DNA of 36,169 nucleotides from Candidatus Pacearchaeota archaeon (lineage in GTDB: Archaea; Nanobdellota; Nanobdellia; Pacearchaeales; GW2011-AR1): NCBI GenBank assembly GCA_018304145.1, contig JAGVWU010000004.1, forward strand, positions 1-36,169. Reading direction: 5' to 3'. Below, piece by piece: positions 24,125-31,920 of the stretch (positions within the stretch are counted from its first letter, which is position 1; the number at the start of each line of letters is the position of its first letter). The position numbers and the translations under genes are program-made. The notes under the pieces were generated by a model. That model searched no databases. It was not told the DNA's origin and saw only the letters and a list, made by a program, of their open reading frames with translations.

Positions 24125-26140
24125 ATGAAAACTGAGATAGTTCTAGCAGACTTAAGTCATAAAGAAAAAGATAAACACCTCTTCATCTCAATGCCCTTGG
24201 GAATCTCTTATGTTGCAAGTTATGCAAAAAAATATCTTGGAGATAAAATAGACCTTAAACTTTTTAGAGACTCAGATAAATTAATAAAATATCTGGAAAT
24301 AAAAACTCCAAAAATTCTTGGTTTTTCCAATTGTTCTTGGAACTTAGACCTGTCCTATCAAATTTCAAGAAAAGTAAAAGAAAAATTTCCAGACACAATT
24401 ATTGTTTTTGGAGGAACTAATTATCCTTTGGAATTGTTTAAGCAGGAAAAATTCTTAAAATCCCATCCTGCTATTGATTTTTATATAATAAGTGAAGGGG
24501 AATTAGCTTTCCTTCAACTGCTTAATGAGCTTGAAAAATTTAATTTTGATTTAGATTCTTTAAAAAATAACCTAGTAAAAATAGGAAATTGCCATTACAT
24601 TATTAATAATCAAATGATAACAGGAGAGAATCTTCCTAGAATAGAAAATCTTGATGAAATACCATCCCCTTATTTATCTGGATTAATGGATGAATTCTTC
24701 AGTGATTTTGCCAAACCTTTGATGCAAACTACAAGGGGCTGTCCTTTTCAGTGCAGCTACTGCCTTGAAGGAAATCAATATTTTAATAGAATCTCTAGAT
24801 TTTCCCATGATCGAATAAAAAAAGAAATAGAATATATTGCAAAAAAAGCAGAAACTCATACATTGATGTTTTCTGACTCTAATTTTGGGATGTATGAATT
24901 TGATATAGAAACATGCAAGATGGTTGACGAAATCAAAAAAAAATTTTCCTGGCCAAGGTATCTTGAGGCAAATTTAGGAAAAAATAAGAAAACAGTTCTA
25001 GAAGCTATAAATATATTAGGAGATAGTGTAACTGTAGGGGTTCCTGTGCAATCTACGGATGAAATAGTCTTAAATAATATCAATAGAAGAAATATTTCAA
25101 TGGAACTTATAAGTGATTTTATAAAATCAAGTGATTCTGCAGGAGCAAATAGCTTCTCGGAAGTAATAATCGGACTTCCTGGAGATAATTTTGAGAAACA
25201 TGCTAAATCAATGTATAAAATGATTGATCTTGGGGTAAATGTAGTAAGAGCTCATCAATTGGTGATGATTCCATGTTCGCAAATTTCAACAGAAGCTTCT
25301 AGAGAAAAATATAAGATAGTTTCAAGATTCAGGCTTCAACCAAGAAGATTTTTGAATATGTATATTTATGGGGAAAAATTTCCAGTTGCAGAGATAGATG
25401 AAATCTGTGTTTCCAATGAAACCATGTCTTTTAATGAGTATCTTGACTGCAGGTATTTTGATTTAACTGTTGAACTATTTTATAATAATGGTATTTTTAA
25501 AGAACTTATAAGTTTCCTGAAACAAAAAAATATTTTACCTTCGAAATTTATAGAACTAATAAATAAAAAAATACCATTTAGCGATATTAAGGATTTATAT
25601 CAGGATTATATAAAAGAGAACAAGGAAAGTTTATGGGAAGATAGGGATGAGCTTGAAAATCTTATTAAAAAACCAAGGATTATAGAGGAATATCAAGAAA
25701 AAGAGTTGCGAAATAATGAACAGTTCAAATACAGAGCAATTGGATTGTTCCATAAAATAAAAGAATTGCATGATATTGCATTTTCTTCTGCTAATGAATT
25801 ATTGGGGGCAAATGGAAATTATAATGAAGATGAAAAAATATATATTCAAGAGCTAAATATTTTTAGTTTGCTTAGAAAAGTCTATCTTATTTCAATTGAT
25901 AGAGCTGAAATAAGGGATTTTACTTTTGATTTTGTAAAATTATTAAAAAAAGATTTTAAAATTAACCCTCTTGACCCTGAATTAAGAGCTAATATTAAAC
26001 TCCAATTCTTTCATACTCCAGAACAAAAAGAGCTTATTTTAAGTTATATAAAACAATTTGGAACAAGTATAAATGCCTTAGGGCAGATATTGAGTTCTAG
26101 TTACTTTAACAGATTTTATAGGGAACCTAAACAGGTTTAA
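24125..26140 (+). CDS. B12-binding-type radical SAM protein (long form, paralogue of 12100-14118)
   Basis: A 671-residue protein. The cobalamin-like N-terminal domain shows ISMPLGISYVASYAKKYL and IIVFGGTNYP; the cluster motif is C206-C210-C213 (RGCPFQCSYC) followed by LEGNQYF, MFSDSNFG, NRRNIS and VIIGLPGD. A C-terminal region of about 250 residues contains conserved-looking aromatic and Glu-rich helices. Length and landmark order match the 12100 protein, but the two have clearly diverged. The methyltransferase gene starts 8 bases after its stop, so the pair is probably coupled. Substrate unknown. Confidence 0.83.
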   Translation: MKTEIVLADLSHKEKDKHLFISMPLGISYVASYAKKYLGDKIDLKLFRDSDKLIKYLEIKTPKILGFSNCSWNLDLSYQISRKVKEKFPDTIIVFGGTNYPLELFKQEKFLKSHPAIDFYIISEGELAFLQLLNELEKFNFDLDSLKNNLVKIGNCHYIINNQMITGENLPRIENLDEIPSPYLSGLMDEFFSDFAKPLMQTTRGCPFQCSYCLEGNQYFNRISRFSHDRIKKEIEYIAKKAETHTLMFSDSNFGMYEFDIETCKMVDEIKKKFSWPRYLEANLGKNKKTVLEAINILGDSVTVGVPVQSTDEIVLNNINRRNISMELISDFIKSSDSAGANSFSEVIIGLPGDNFEKHAKSMYKMIDLGVNVVRAHQLVMIPCSQISTEASREKYKIVSRFRLQPRRFLNMYIYGEKFPVAEIDEICVSNETMSFNEYLDCRYFDLTVELFYNNGIFKELISFLKQKNILPSKFIELINKKIPFSDIKDLYQDYIKENKESLWEDRDELENLIKKPRIIEEYQEKELRNNEQFKYRAIGLFHKIKELHDIAFSSANELLGANGNYNEDEKIYIQELNIFSLLRKVYLISIDRAEIRDFTFDFVKLLKKDFKINPLDPELRANIKLQFFHTPEQKELILSYIKQFGTSINALGQILSSSYFNRFYREPKQV

Positions 26141-26148
26141 AAAATAAA

Positions 26149-26769
26149 ATGAATAGCCATGAAACTTTTGTGATAAACAAATTTAAAGAAGTTGCAAAAC
26201 TAATACCTGCAAAATCAAAGATTCTTGATATTGGATGTAATGATGGCAAATTAAGAGATTTTCTTATTGATTGTGAATATTATGGATTAGATTTGAACAA
26301 GGAAATTATCAATAGTATGATTAAAAATAGAATTAAAGCTAAGCAAATAGATTTGAATAAAGACGAACTTCCTTTTAAGCAAGAAAGGTTTGAATACATA
26401 ACAATGCTCGATGTTTTGGAGCATATAGTAAATCCAGAAAAATTACTTATGGATTCCAAAAATCGGTTAAACGAAAATGGTAAAATGATTATAACTCTTC
26501 CGAATGACTATCATATTTTAAATAAAATACGATTCCTGCTAAATAAGCCACTGACAGAGAATCCCTTTGCACCCCATGGGCATTTGCATTATTTTTCAAT
26601 AAGAGATGGTGAAAGATTTTTAAAAAAAAATGGATTTAAAATAATTAAAAAAATCCCTATTCCTCCTGTTAAACCCTTTGTTATTCCTCAGTCAATAAAG
26701 AATTTTCTTGGAAAGAATTTTCCACAGACTTTTGCAAGGGATGTTTTGTATTTAATGGAAAGAAACTAA
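26149..26769 (+). CDS. Class I SAM-dependent methyltransferase
   Basis: A 206-residue methyltransferase of the Methyltransf_11/MetW-like group. Motif I is ILDIGCNDGKL, motif II GLDLNKE, motif IV-like MLDVLEHIVNPEKLL, then GKMIITLPN. It begins 8 bases after the radical SAM gene and is likely cotranscribed. Its stop codon overlaps the stop codon of the convergent SPASM gene by 3 bases within a 4-base gene overlap. Probably O- or N-methylates a glycan precursor; the acceptor cannot be inferred. Confidence 0.82.
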   Translation: MNSHETFVINKFKEVAKLIPAKSKILDIGCNDGKLRDFLIDCEYYGLDLNKEIINSMIKNRIKAKQIDLNKDELPFKQERFEYITMLDVLEHIVNPEKLLMDSKNRLNENGKMIITLPNDYHILNKIRFLLNKPLTENPFAPHGHLHYFSIRDGERFLKKNGFKIIKKIPIPPVKPFVIPQSIKNFLGKNFPQTFARDVLYLMERN

Positions 26770-27827
26770 ACCCTATTGCACCCATTACAAGCCAGAGGAG
26801 CCTTTCTTTCCCTAAGCAATTTTCTGTAAGATTGATAATTTTCTCCATTCCAAATCTTCCAAAAATCCTCCTTTAATATATTGCCAAAACAAGGTTTTCT
26901 ATAATTCAGAATTTTACAGCAGGGAGTTACATAGCCATTCCAGGTAATATAAATGCTTCTCCAGGGCCAAATACAACCAAAGGTTTTTTCTTCATCAAAT
27001 ATTATGGTTATACCATGATTTTTTGCAAGTATTTTTGCATTTCTTACAGCTTCTTTTATTTCATGATTTAATTCAGAAACTGATTCTTGTTTTGCATTGG
27101 GATTATATTTTTCAACATAATCTTGTTTCTCCTGCAAGCCCTGAAAAATTAGTTTTTTAACTCCTAGGTTGTTTGCTAAGGAAATAAATTCAGGCAGTTC
27201 CTTTATATTTTTTTTCATAATAACTATTGACAGGCTTAAAATTGTTTCTTTATTTCTTTTTTTTAGTTCAAGGTTAAGTTTCCTTATATTTTCTAAAACC
27301 TTCTCAAATTTAGCCCCTTTTCTTATCTTTTCATAATTTTTTTTATTTACAGAGTCTAAAGAAACAGCTATTTCTCCTATATTTGTATCACATATCTTAT
27401 CTATAATATTATTTGTTAAAAGAGTTCCATTCGAGCTTAGGTTTATTAAAATCCCCCTATTATTCGCGTATTCAATCATTTGAAAAATCTCTTTGTTAAG
27501 AAAAGGCTCTCCTTGTCCGGAAAGATGTATTTTAAAAAGGCAGTCTAATTTGTCCAATATTTTTTTAAAATCTTCAAAAGAAAGGCTTCCTATTGGAACT
27601 CCTATTTTTTCTCTTATGCACATCTCACAATCAAGATTGCATTCAGAAGTTGGTTCTATCTGGGCAACAACCGGCTTATTGTTTATTATTATTTTTCCTC
27701 GGTTATTAAGAAACTTTATTATATTAAACAAGATTTTAGACCTATTCTTAGAAGAGGTTTTAAAAAAAGTTTGATTGCTCCTGATTGCATCATAATATTT
27801 CCTTAATCTCATAACCTTGTAAGCCAT
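26766..27827 (-). CDS. Radical SAM/SPASM domain protein
   Basis: A 353-residue protein. The cluster motif is C63-C67-C70 (ECNLDCEMC), followed by IHLSGQGEPFLN as the GGEP-equivalent. A typical SPASM domain follows: FGCIWPWRSIYI, GYVTPCCKIL, FGNILKEDFWKIW, and ACNGCNRV at the extreme C-terminus. Unlike the other two SPASM proteins it does not end in NFI, so it belongs to another subgroup, closer to the anaerobic-maturase-like SPASM proteins of polysaccharide clusters. A TTTTATATAT box lies about 25 bases before the ATG. Tail-to-tail with the methyltransferase gene. Substrate unknown. Confidence 0.87.
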   Translation of the reverse strand: MAYKVMRLRKYYDAIRSNQTFFKTSSKNRSKILFNIIKFLNNRGKIIINNKPVVAQIEPTSECNLDCEMCIREKIGVPIGSLSFEDFKKILDKLDCLFKIHLSGQGEPFLNKEIFQMIEYANNRGILINLSSNGTLLTNNIIDKICDTNIGEIAVSLDSVNKKNYEKIRKGAKFEKVLENIRKLNLELKKRNKETILSLSIVIMKKNIKELPEFISLANNLGVKKLIFQGLQEKQDYVEKYNPNAKQESVSELNHEIKEAVRNAKILAKNHGITIIFDEEKTFGCIWPWRSIYITWNGYVTPCCKILNYRKPCFGNILKEDFWKIWNGENYQSYRKLLRERKAPLACNGCNRV

Positions 27828-27847
27828 AAGTTCTTATTATAAAACAG

Positions 27848-27857
27848 ATATATAAAA
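27848..27857 (-). promoter_or_regulatory. TATA-like box for the 27827 SPASM gene
   Basis: TTTTATATAT on the minus strand, centred about 25 bases upstream of the ATG at 27827; suggests a leaderless transcript. Confidence 0.5.
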
Positions 27858-27864
27858 TTTGTTA

Positions 27865-28818
27865 TTAATCTTTTCCAGAAGTTCTTTTCTTTCCAGGAGT
27901 ATTTTTTTTGATTGGAGAATTTAAGAGATGAACAACCTTTTTTTTAAATCTAGGGGGCATTGGTTTTAATTCTGGATAAGCATAACTTGGATCAAGAATA
28001 TGAACATCAAACTTGTTTTCAATTAAATACTTATTTAAATGAGATTCATCATGCCATTTTGCCACATAATTCTTGCTTAAATCCTGGTCTATTCTTTTTT
28101 CAAGAATTTCCAATAATTTTAATAGGGATTCTCTCTGACCCCCCCAAAAGGCTCCAACACAATAGTCTGATAAATCATCATTATGGGATACTGATGCAGT
28201 TGATATTGGATTGAATTCAAATTCTCCTGGCTTATTTACATACGAATCATGTTTGACCGCAAATAGTGGTTTGTCATGGGAAAAGAATTCTTCCTCTTTT
28301 ACAGAAGAATTAACATACATGTCTGCATCTATGAAAATAATATGGGAATATTTTTTAAGCTTATTTTTTACCTTATTTATTATACGAAATCTAAGCAAAG
28401 TTGAGAAAGGCCATTTCTGATGCTCAGTTTTAATTATGATAACGTCTTTTTTATCTTTTAAAAAAGGAAAATCTATCATATCTGTAAATACGAAAAAGTC
28501 TTTTGGAGTTTTTTCAAGAAAATATTGTTTCAGTGTTTCATAATACCTTGGGAAAAATTCTATATATCTGCTGGTTCCTATAAATAAAATGGCAATTTTT
28601 GAAACCCGCTGTTTTTGTATTGGATTAATCTGAATACCTTTTCTTAGTTCTTTTAGCATAGCTTTTTTATCAATAGGATATTTACAGATATATGCAACCC
28701 TATATCCAAATATTTTAGTTATTATATTCCCAATATTTCTTGAAAGCCTGCTCATTTTTTGAGATAGGATAGTGCTGTTTAAAAATCCTTTGAGAAGTTT
28801 TAACCTATTTAAACTCAC
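27865..28818 (-). CDS. GT6-family glycosyltransferase (ABO/alpha-1,3-GalT family) with DXD motif
   Basis: A 317-residue protein. Residues ~70-270 have the GT6 hallmarks in order: IAILFIGTSRYIEFFPRYY, KWPFSTLLRF at ~125-133, the metal-binding DXD as D154-A-D156 (FIDADMYV), CVGAFWGG at 210-217, and KWHDESHLNKYL from 244 with the Glu (E248) of the ABO enzymes. GT6 enzymes transfer Gal or GalNAc (UDP-linked, retaining) onto an acceptor galactoside. The N-terminal ~70 residues include basic and amphipathic helices, and the C-terminal tail is Lys-rich. Donor specificity cannot be deduced. It lies alone on the minus strand, divergent from a methyltransferase across 89 bases. Confidence 0.85.
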   Translation of the reverse strand: MSLNRLKLLKGFLNSTILSQKMSRLSRNIGNIITKIFGYRVAYICKYPIDKKAMLKELRKGIQINPIQKQRVSKIAILFIGTSRYIEFFPRYYETLKQYFLEKTPKDFFVFTDMIDFPFLKDKKDVIIIKTEHQKWPFSTLLRFRIINKVKNKLKKYSHIIFIDADMYVNSSVKEEEFFSHDKPLFAVKHDSYVNKPGEFEFNPISTASVSHNDDLSDYCVGAFWGGQRESLLKLLEILEKRIDQDLSKNYVAKWHDESHLNKYLIENKFDVHILDPSYAYPELKPMPPRFKKKVVHLLNSPIKKNTPGKKRTSGKD

Positions 28819-28854
28819 GGATTTGGAGTTTTTTAATCAATCAAAGTCCTAAAA

Positions 28855-28868
28855 AGGTTTAAAAACCT
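28855..28868. repeat. Palindrome in the divergent GT6/methyltransferase promoter
   Basis: A perfect inverted repeat AGGTTT-AA-AAACCT in the 89-base divergent gap, around the T/A-rich core that may serve as a TATA-like element. It could be an operator shared by both genes; short and A/T-rich, so chance is possible. Confidence 0.25.
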
Positions 28869-28907
28869 GCCTAATCTAGCTAAAAATACAAAAAATATTG
28901 ATATAAA

Positions 28908-29735
28908 ATGGATAAAAACCAGTTCTATAAAAGTTTGATGGGATTTTCAGAGACTAAAGATAACCAGATAAAAAGGAATGTTACCTTAAAAAGATGGGAA
29001 ATAGCTCATATTTCTGAAGAAGAATACTGGGAAGAATATACAACAGAATCTCTTTCAAAAAGATCAAGCGAAAGATACAAAAAAAAAGCTAAAATATTAA
29101 TTGAGGAATGGAAAAAATATATTAAAATAAACAGCAAAACAAAGGTGCTTCAGATTGGTTGTGGCCCTGATGATGTTATAAATCACTTTCCTGTTGTAAA
29201 AAAATATTCCATTGATCCTCTTGCAGACTTTTATAAAAAAAAGTTCAAATTTAATTATAAATCAACTAATCTGCAAAAAGCAGGAGGAGAAAACATTCCG
29301 TTTAAGGATAGTTTCTTTGATGTTATTGTTTTAACTAATGTCTTGGACCACACGCATATGCCTGAAAAGGTTTTATCTGAAATACAAAGGGTACTAAAAA
29401 AAGAAGGATTATTTCATTTTGAGAATTATATCTTTCAGAGAAATTTTTTAAGAATAGCAAAAATATGGGGTATATTAAAAAGAATATTTGGAAATGAAAT
29501 ATACAATGTTCATCATCCATATATGTTTAGCTTACAAGATCTCAAAAGTTTAATTTCTGAAAAATTTTCCATAATAAAAGAAGAAGTTGGAAGAGATATA
29601 GGAAATTATGAAAATTTTCAGGAATTTGAGGAGAACATAAAAAAAGAAAGAAAGATTACCATTAAGATTCCTGCCAGATTTGGGCTTTATGGAAGCATAA
29701 ATTATTCCTGTTTTTGTAAAAAAAATCACATATAA
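28908..29735 (+). CDS. Class I SAM-dependent methyltransferase (type 11)
   Basis: A 275-residue protein. An N-terminal basic region (~80 residues) precedes the methyltransferase core: motif I TKVLQIGCGPDDV, ENIPFKDSFFDVIVLTNVLDHTHMPEKVLSEI as motifs III-IV, and RVLKKEGLFHFEN. The first motif residue is Gln rather than Asp (LQIGCG), a common variation. The stop codon sits inside the TATA-like element of the fusion gene that follows 30 bases later. Likely methylates a sugar or nucleotide sugar of the same pathway; acceptor unknown. Confidence 0.8.
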   Translation: MDKNQFYKSLMGFSETKDNQIKRNVTLKRWEIAHISEEEYWEEYTTESLSKRSSERYKKKAKILIEEWKKYIKINSKTKVLQIGCGPDDVINHFPVVKKYSIDPLADFYKKKFKFNYKSTNLQKAGGENIPFKDSFFDVIVLTNVLDHTHMPEKVLSEIQRVLKKEGLFHFENYIFQRNFLRIAKIWGILKRIFGNEIYNVHHPYMFSLQDLKSLISEKFSIIKEEVGRDIGNYENFQEFEENIKKERKITIKIPARFGLYGSINYSCFCKKNHI

Positions 29736-29737
29736 AT
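29731..29737 (+). promoter_or_regulatory. TATA-like box for the Fcl/ColD fusion gene
   Basis: TATAAAT overlaps the stop codon of the preceding methyltransferase gene and lies about 32 bases before the ATG at 29766; a GGGAG ribosome-site-like stretch (29755-29759) lies 6 bases before the ATG. Confidence 0.4.
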
Positions 29738-29765
29738 TTAAAAAGTATTAAGCAGGGAGTTAATA

Positions 29766-31898
29766 ATGCAAAAAACCTCAAAAATATATATTGCAGGCCA
29801 TAGAGGACTTGTTGGTTCTGCTATAAAAAGACAACTAGAAAAAGAAGGATACAGAAATATTGTATTTAGAACTTCAGAAGAATTAGATTTGAGAGATTCT
29901 AATAAAGTTGATGAATTCTTCAAAAATGAAAGCCCGGAATATGTTTTTATTGCAGCTGCAAAAGTGGGTGGAATTAAAGCAAATCTGGAAAGAAAAGGGG
30001 AATTTATTTTTGATAATCTCATGATACAAACCAATATGATTCATTCTGCCAGGAAGCATAAATCAAAAAAATTAGTTTTTATTGCAAGCAATTGTATATA
30101 TCCTAAAGAATCAAAACAGCCAATTAAAGAGGAATATTTGTTTACTGGCTATTTAGAACCAACTAACGATGCTTTTGCTGTTGCAAAACTTGCTGGAGTA
30201 AAAATGTGCCAGGCATATAATGAACAATACAACACAAAATTTATAAGTGTTGTTTCTGCAAATGTGTTTGGCCCCGGAGATAATTTTAATCAAGAGGAAG
30301 GTCATTTAGTCGCGTCGTTAATAGAAAAATTCCATAATGCCAAAGTTAATAATCAAAAAGAAGTGATTCTTTGGGGAACAGGAAAACCTAGAAGGGAAAT
30401 GCTATTTGTTGATGATTTTGCAAGAGCATGTATTTTTTTAATGAACAACTATGATTCTTCAGAAATAATTAATATTGGAACAGGGGTTGATTATGAAGTT
30501 AAAGAAATAGCAAAAATAATTAAAGATATTACTGGTTTTGAAGGAGAAATTATTTTTGATGAAAAAAAACCTGATGGAATGTTTAGAAAATTGCTCGATG
30601 TTGAAAGAATAAATTCAATTGGATGGCAGGCTGAGGAAGATAGTTTAGAAGCGCTAAAAAAAACATATCAGTGGTTTTTGAATTCTTTTGGGAACAATAT
30701 CCAAAAAAATAATCTCAAGGTTCAATTAATGAAAAATACATTTTATAATGAAGATGAAACAAAAAAAAATTTAGCAAATTTTATATTAAACTCAAGTAAG
30801 CTTAGTATGGATAAGTACTGCAAGGAGTTTGAAGATTCTTTTTCAAATTATCAAAATAGAAAATTTTCAGTGCTCTACAATAGTGGAAGTTCGGCAAATC
30901 TTGCATTGATACAATCTTTGCTTAATTTGAAAAAAATAAATGTTGGAGACTCTGTAGGATTTTCCTGTTTGACTTGGGCAACAAATGTAATGCCTTTATT
31001 GCAATTAGGATTGAAACCTGCTCCAATAGATGTATCCTTAGATAACCTCAATGTAGATTCTAATAATCTTCTTCTAATTTTGGAGAATATGCCTATAAAG
31101 GTTCTTTTCATAACAAACCTTTTAGGATTCTGTGCTGATTTAAATAAAATAAAAGAGATTTGTGAAAAAAAAGGAATAATTCTCATAGAGGATAATTGCG
31201 AATCTTTAGGAAGCGAACTTAATGGAATAAAACTTGGAAATTTTGGGCTTGCAAGCAGTTTTTCATTTTATGTTGGACATCATTTATCAACAATTGAAGG
31301 GGGAATGGTTTGCACTGATGATGAAATATTATATGAAATGTTATTAATGGTAAGAGCACATGGATGGTCTAGGAACCTTAAAAAAGAAAAAAAAGAAGAA
31401 TTAAGAAAGAACAATGGAATTGAAGAATTCTATAATGATTATACATTTTATACTCTTGGATTTAATCTTCGTCCAACAGAAATTACTGGATTTTCAGGAT
31501 TAAAACAATTAGAGATTATAGATGAAATTCACAAAAAAAGAAATAATAATTTTAAGAGGTATCAAGAAGCAATTAAAAAAAATTCGGACATAATCCCTAT
31601 AAATGTCAATCATATGAGTTTTGTTTCAAATTTTGCCTATCCACTTGTCTTCAAAGAAAAAAATGTCTTTGAAAAGTATAAATTAAAATTTTTAAAAAAT
31701 GTTGAAATAAGGCCTATTGTTGGGGGGGCTATAATAAATCAGCCTTTTTTTCAACAATTCATGAAAGAGAACGATATGATTTATAGAAATTTAAATGCTA
31801 AAAAAATACATGATTTAGGATTTTATATTCCAAATAACCCTGACTTAAACGAGAAAGAAATTGAACTTATTTTAGACTTATTAAGAAAAGATTTTTAA
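29766..31898 (+). CDS. Fusion: Fcl/GDP-fucose-synthase-like SDR (Tyr to Phe) with ColD/E1-like PLP 3-dehydratase
   Basis: A 710-residue two-domain protein. Residues 1-~315 match GDP-L-fucose synthase: GHRGLVGS, AAAKVGGI, S108-N-C110 (ASNCIYP), K141, GPGDNF, H180 and RREMLFVDD. The catalytic Tyr of the YxxxK pair (Y136 in E. coli Fcl) is F137 here, so 4-keto reduction should fail while C110/H180 epimerisation chemistry remains. Residues ~323-710 resemble DegT/DnrJ/EryC1 aminotransferases, but the PLP lysine is replaced: the motif reads SFYVGHHLSTIEGG with H505 at the lysine position, as in ColD (GDP-4-keto-6-deoxymannose 3-dehydratase) and E1/DdhC. No CxC iron-sulfur motif follows, so it is closer to ColD. 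Expected product: an epimerised 3,6-dideoxy-4-keto sugar. The reduced product of Fcl or of ordinary ColC is not expected. Internal M323 begins the second domain. Confidence 0.85.
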   Translation: MQKTSKIYIAGHRGLVGSAIKRQLEKEGYRNIVFRTSEELDLRDSNKVDEFFKNESPEYVFIAAAKVGGIKANLERKGEFIFDNLMIQTNMIHSARKHKSKKLVFIASNCIYPKESKQPIKEEYLFTGYLEPTNDAFAVAKLAGVKMCQAYNEQYNTKFISVVSANVFGPGDNFNQEEGHLVASLIEKFHNAKVNNQKEVILWGTGKPRREMLFVDDFARACIFLMNNYDSSEIINIGTGVDYEVKEIAKIIKDITGFEGEIIFDEKKPDGMFRKLLDVERINSIGWQAEEDSLEALKKTYQWFLNSFGNNIQKNNLKVQLMKNTFYNEDETKKNLANFILNSSKLSMDKYCKEFEDSFSNYQNRKFSVLYNSGSSANLALIQSLLNLKKINVGDSVGFSCLTWATNVMPLLQLGLKPAPIDVSLDNLNVDSNNLLLILENMPIKVLFITNLLGFCADLNKIKEICEKKGIILIEDNCESLGSELNGIKLGNFGLASSFSFYVGHHLSTIEGGMVCTDDEILYEMLLMVRAHGWSRNLKKEKKEELRKNNGIEEFYNDYTFYTLGFNLRPTEITGFSGLKQLEIIDEIHKKRNNNFKRYQEAIKKNSDIIPINVNHMSFVSNFAYPLVFKEKNVFEKYKLKFLKNVEIRPIVGGAIINQPFFQQFMKENDMIYRNLNAKKIHDLGFYIPNNPDLNEKEIELILDLLRKDF

Positions 31899-31911
31899 AG
31901 CAGTCTAACAT

Positions 31912-31915
31912 GGAG
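31912..31915 (+). promoter_or_regulatory. Shine-Dalgarno-like site for the aminotransferase gene
   Basis: GGAG lies 5 bases before the ATG at 31921, in the 22-base gap after the fusion gene; supports cotranscription and the chosen start. Confidence 0.4.
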
Positions 31916-31920
31916 AAAGC

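Noticed and set aside
28211-28420. Plus-strand frames opposite the GT6 gene
   Set aside because: Antisense shadows of a gene with strong GT6 motifs.
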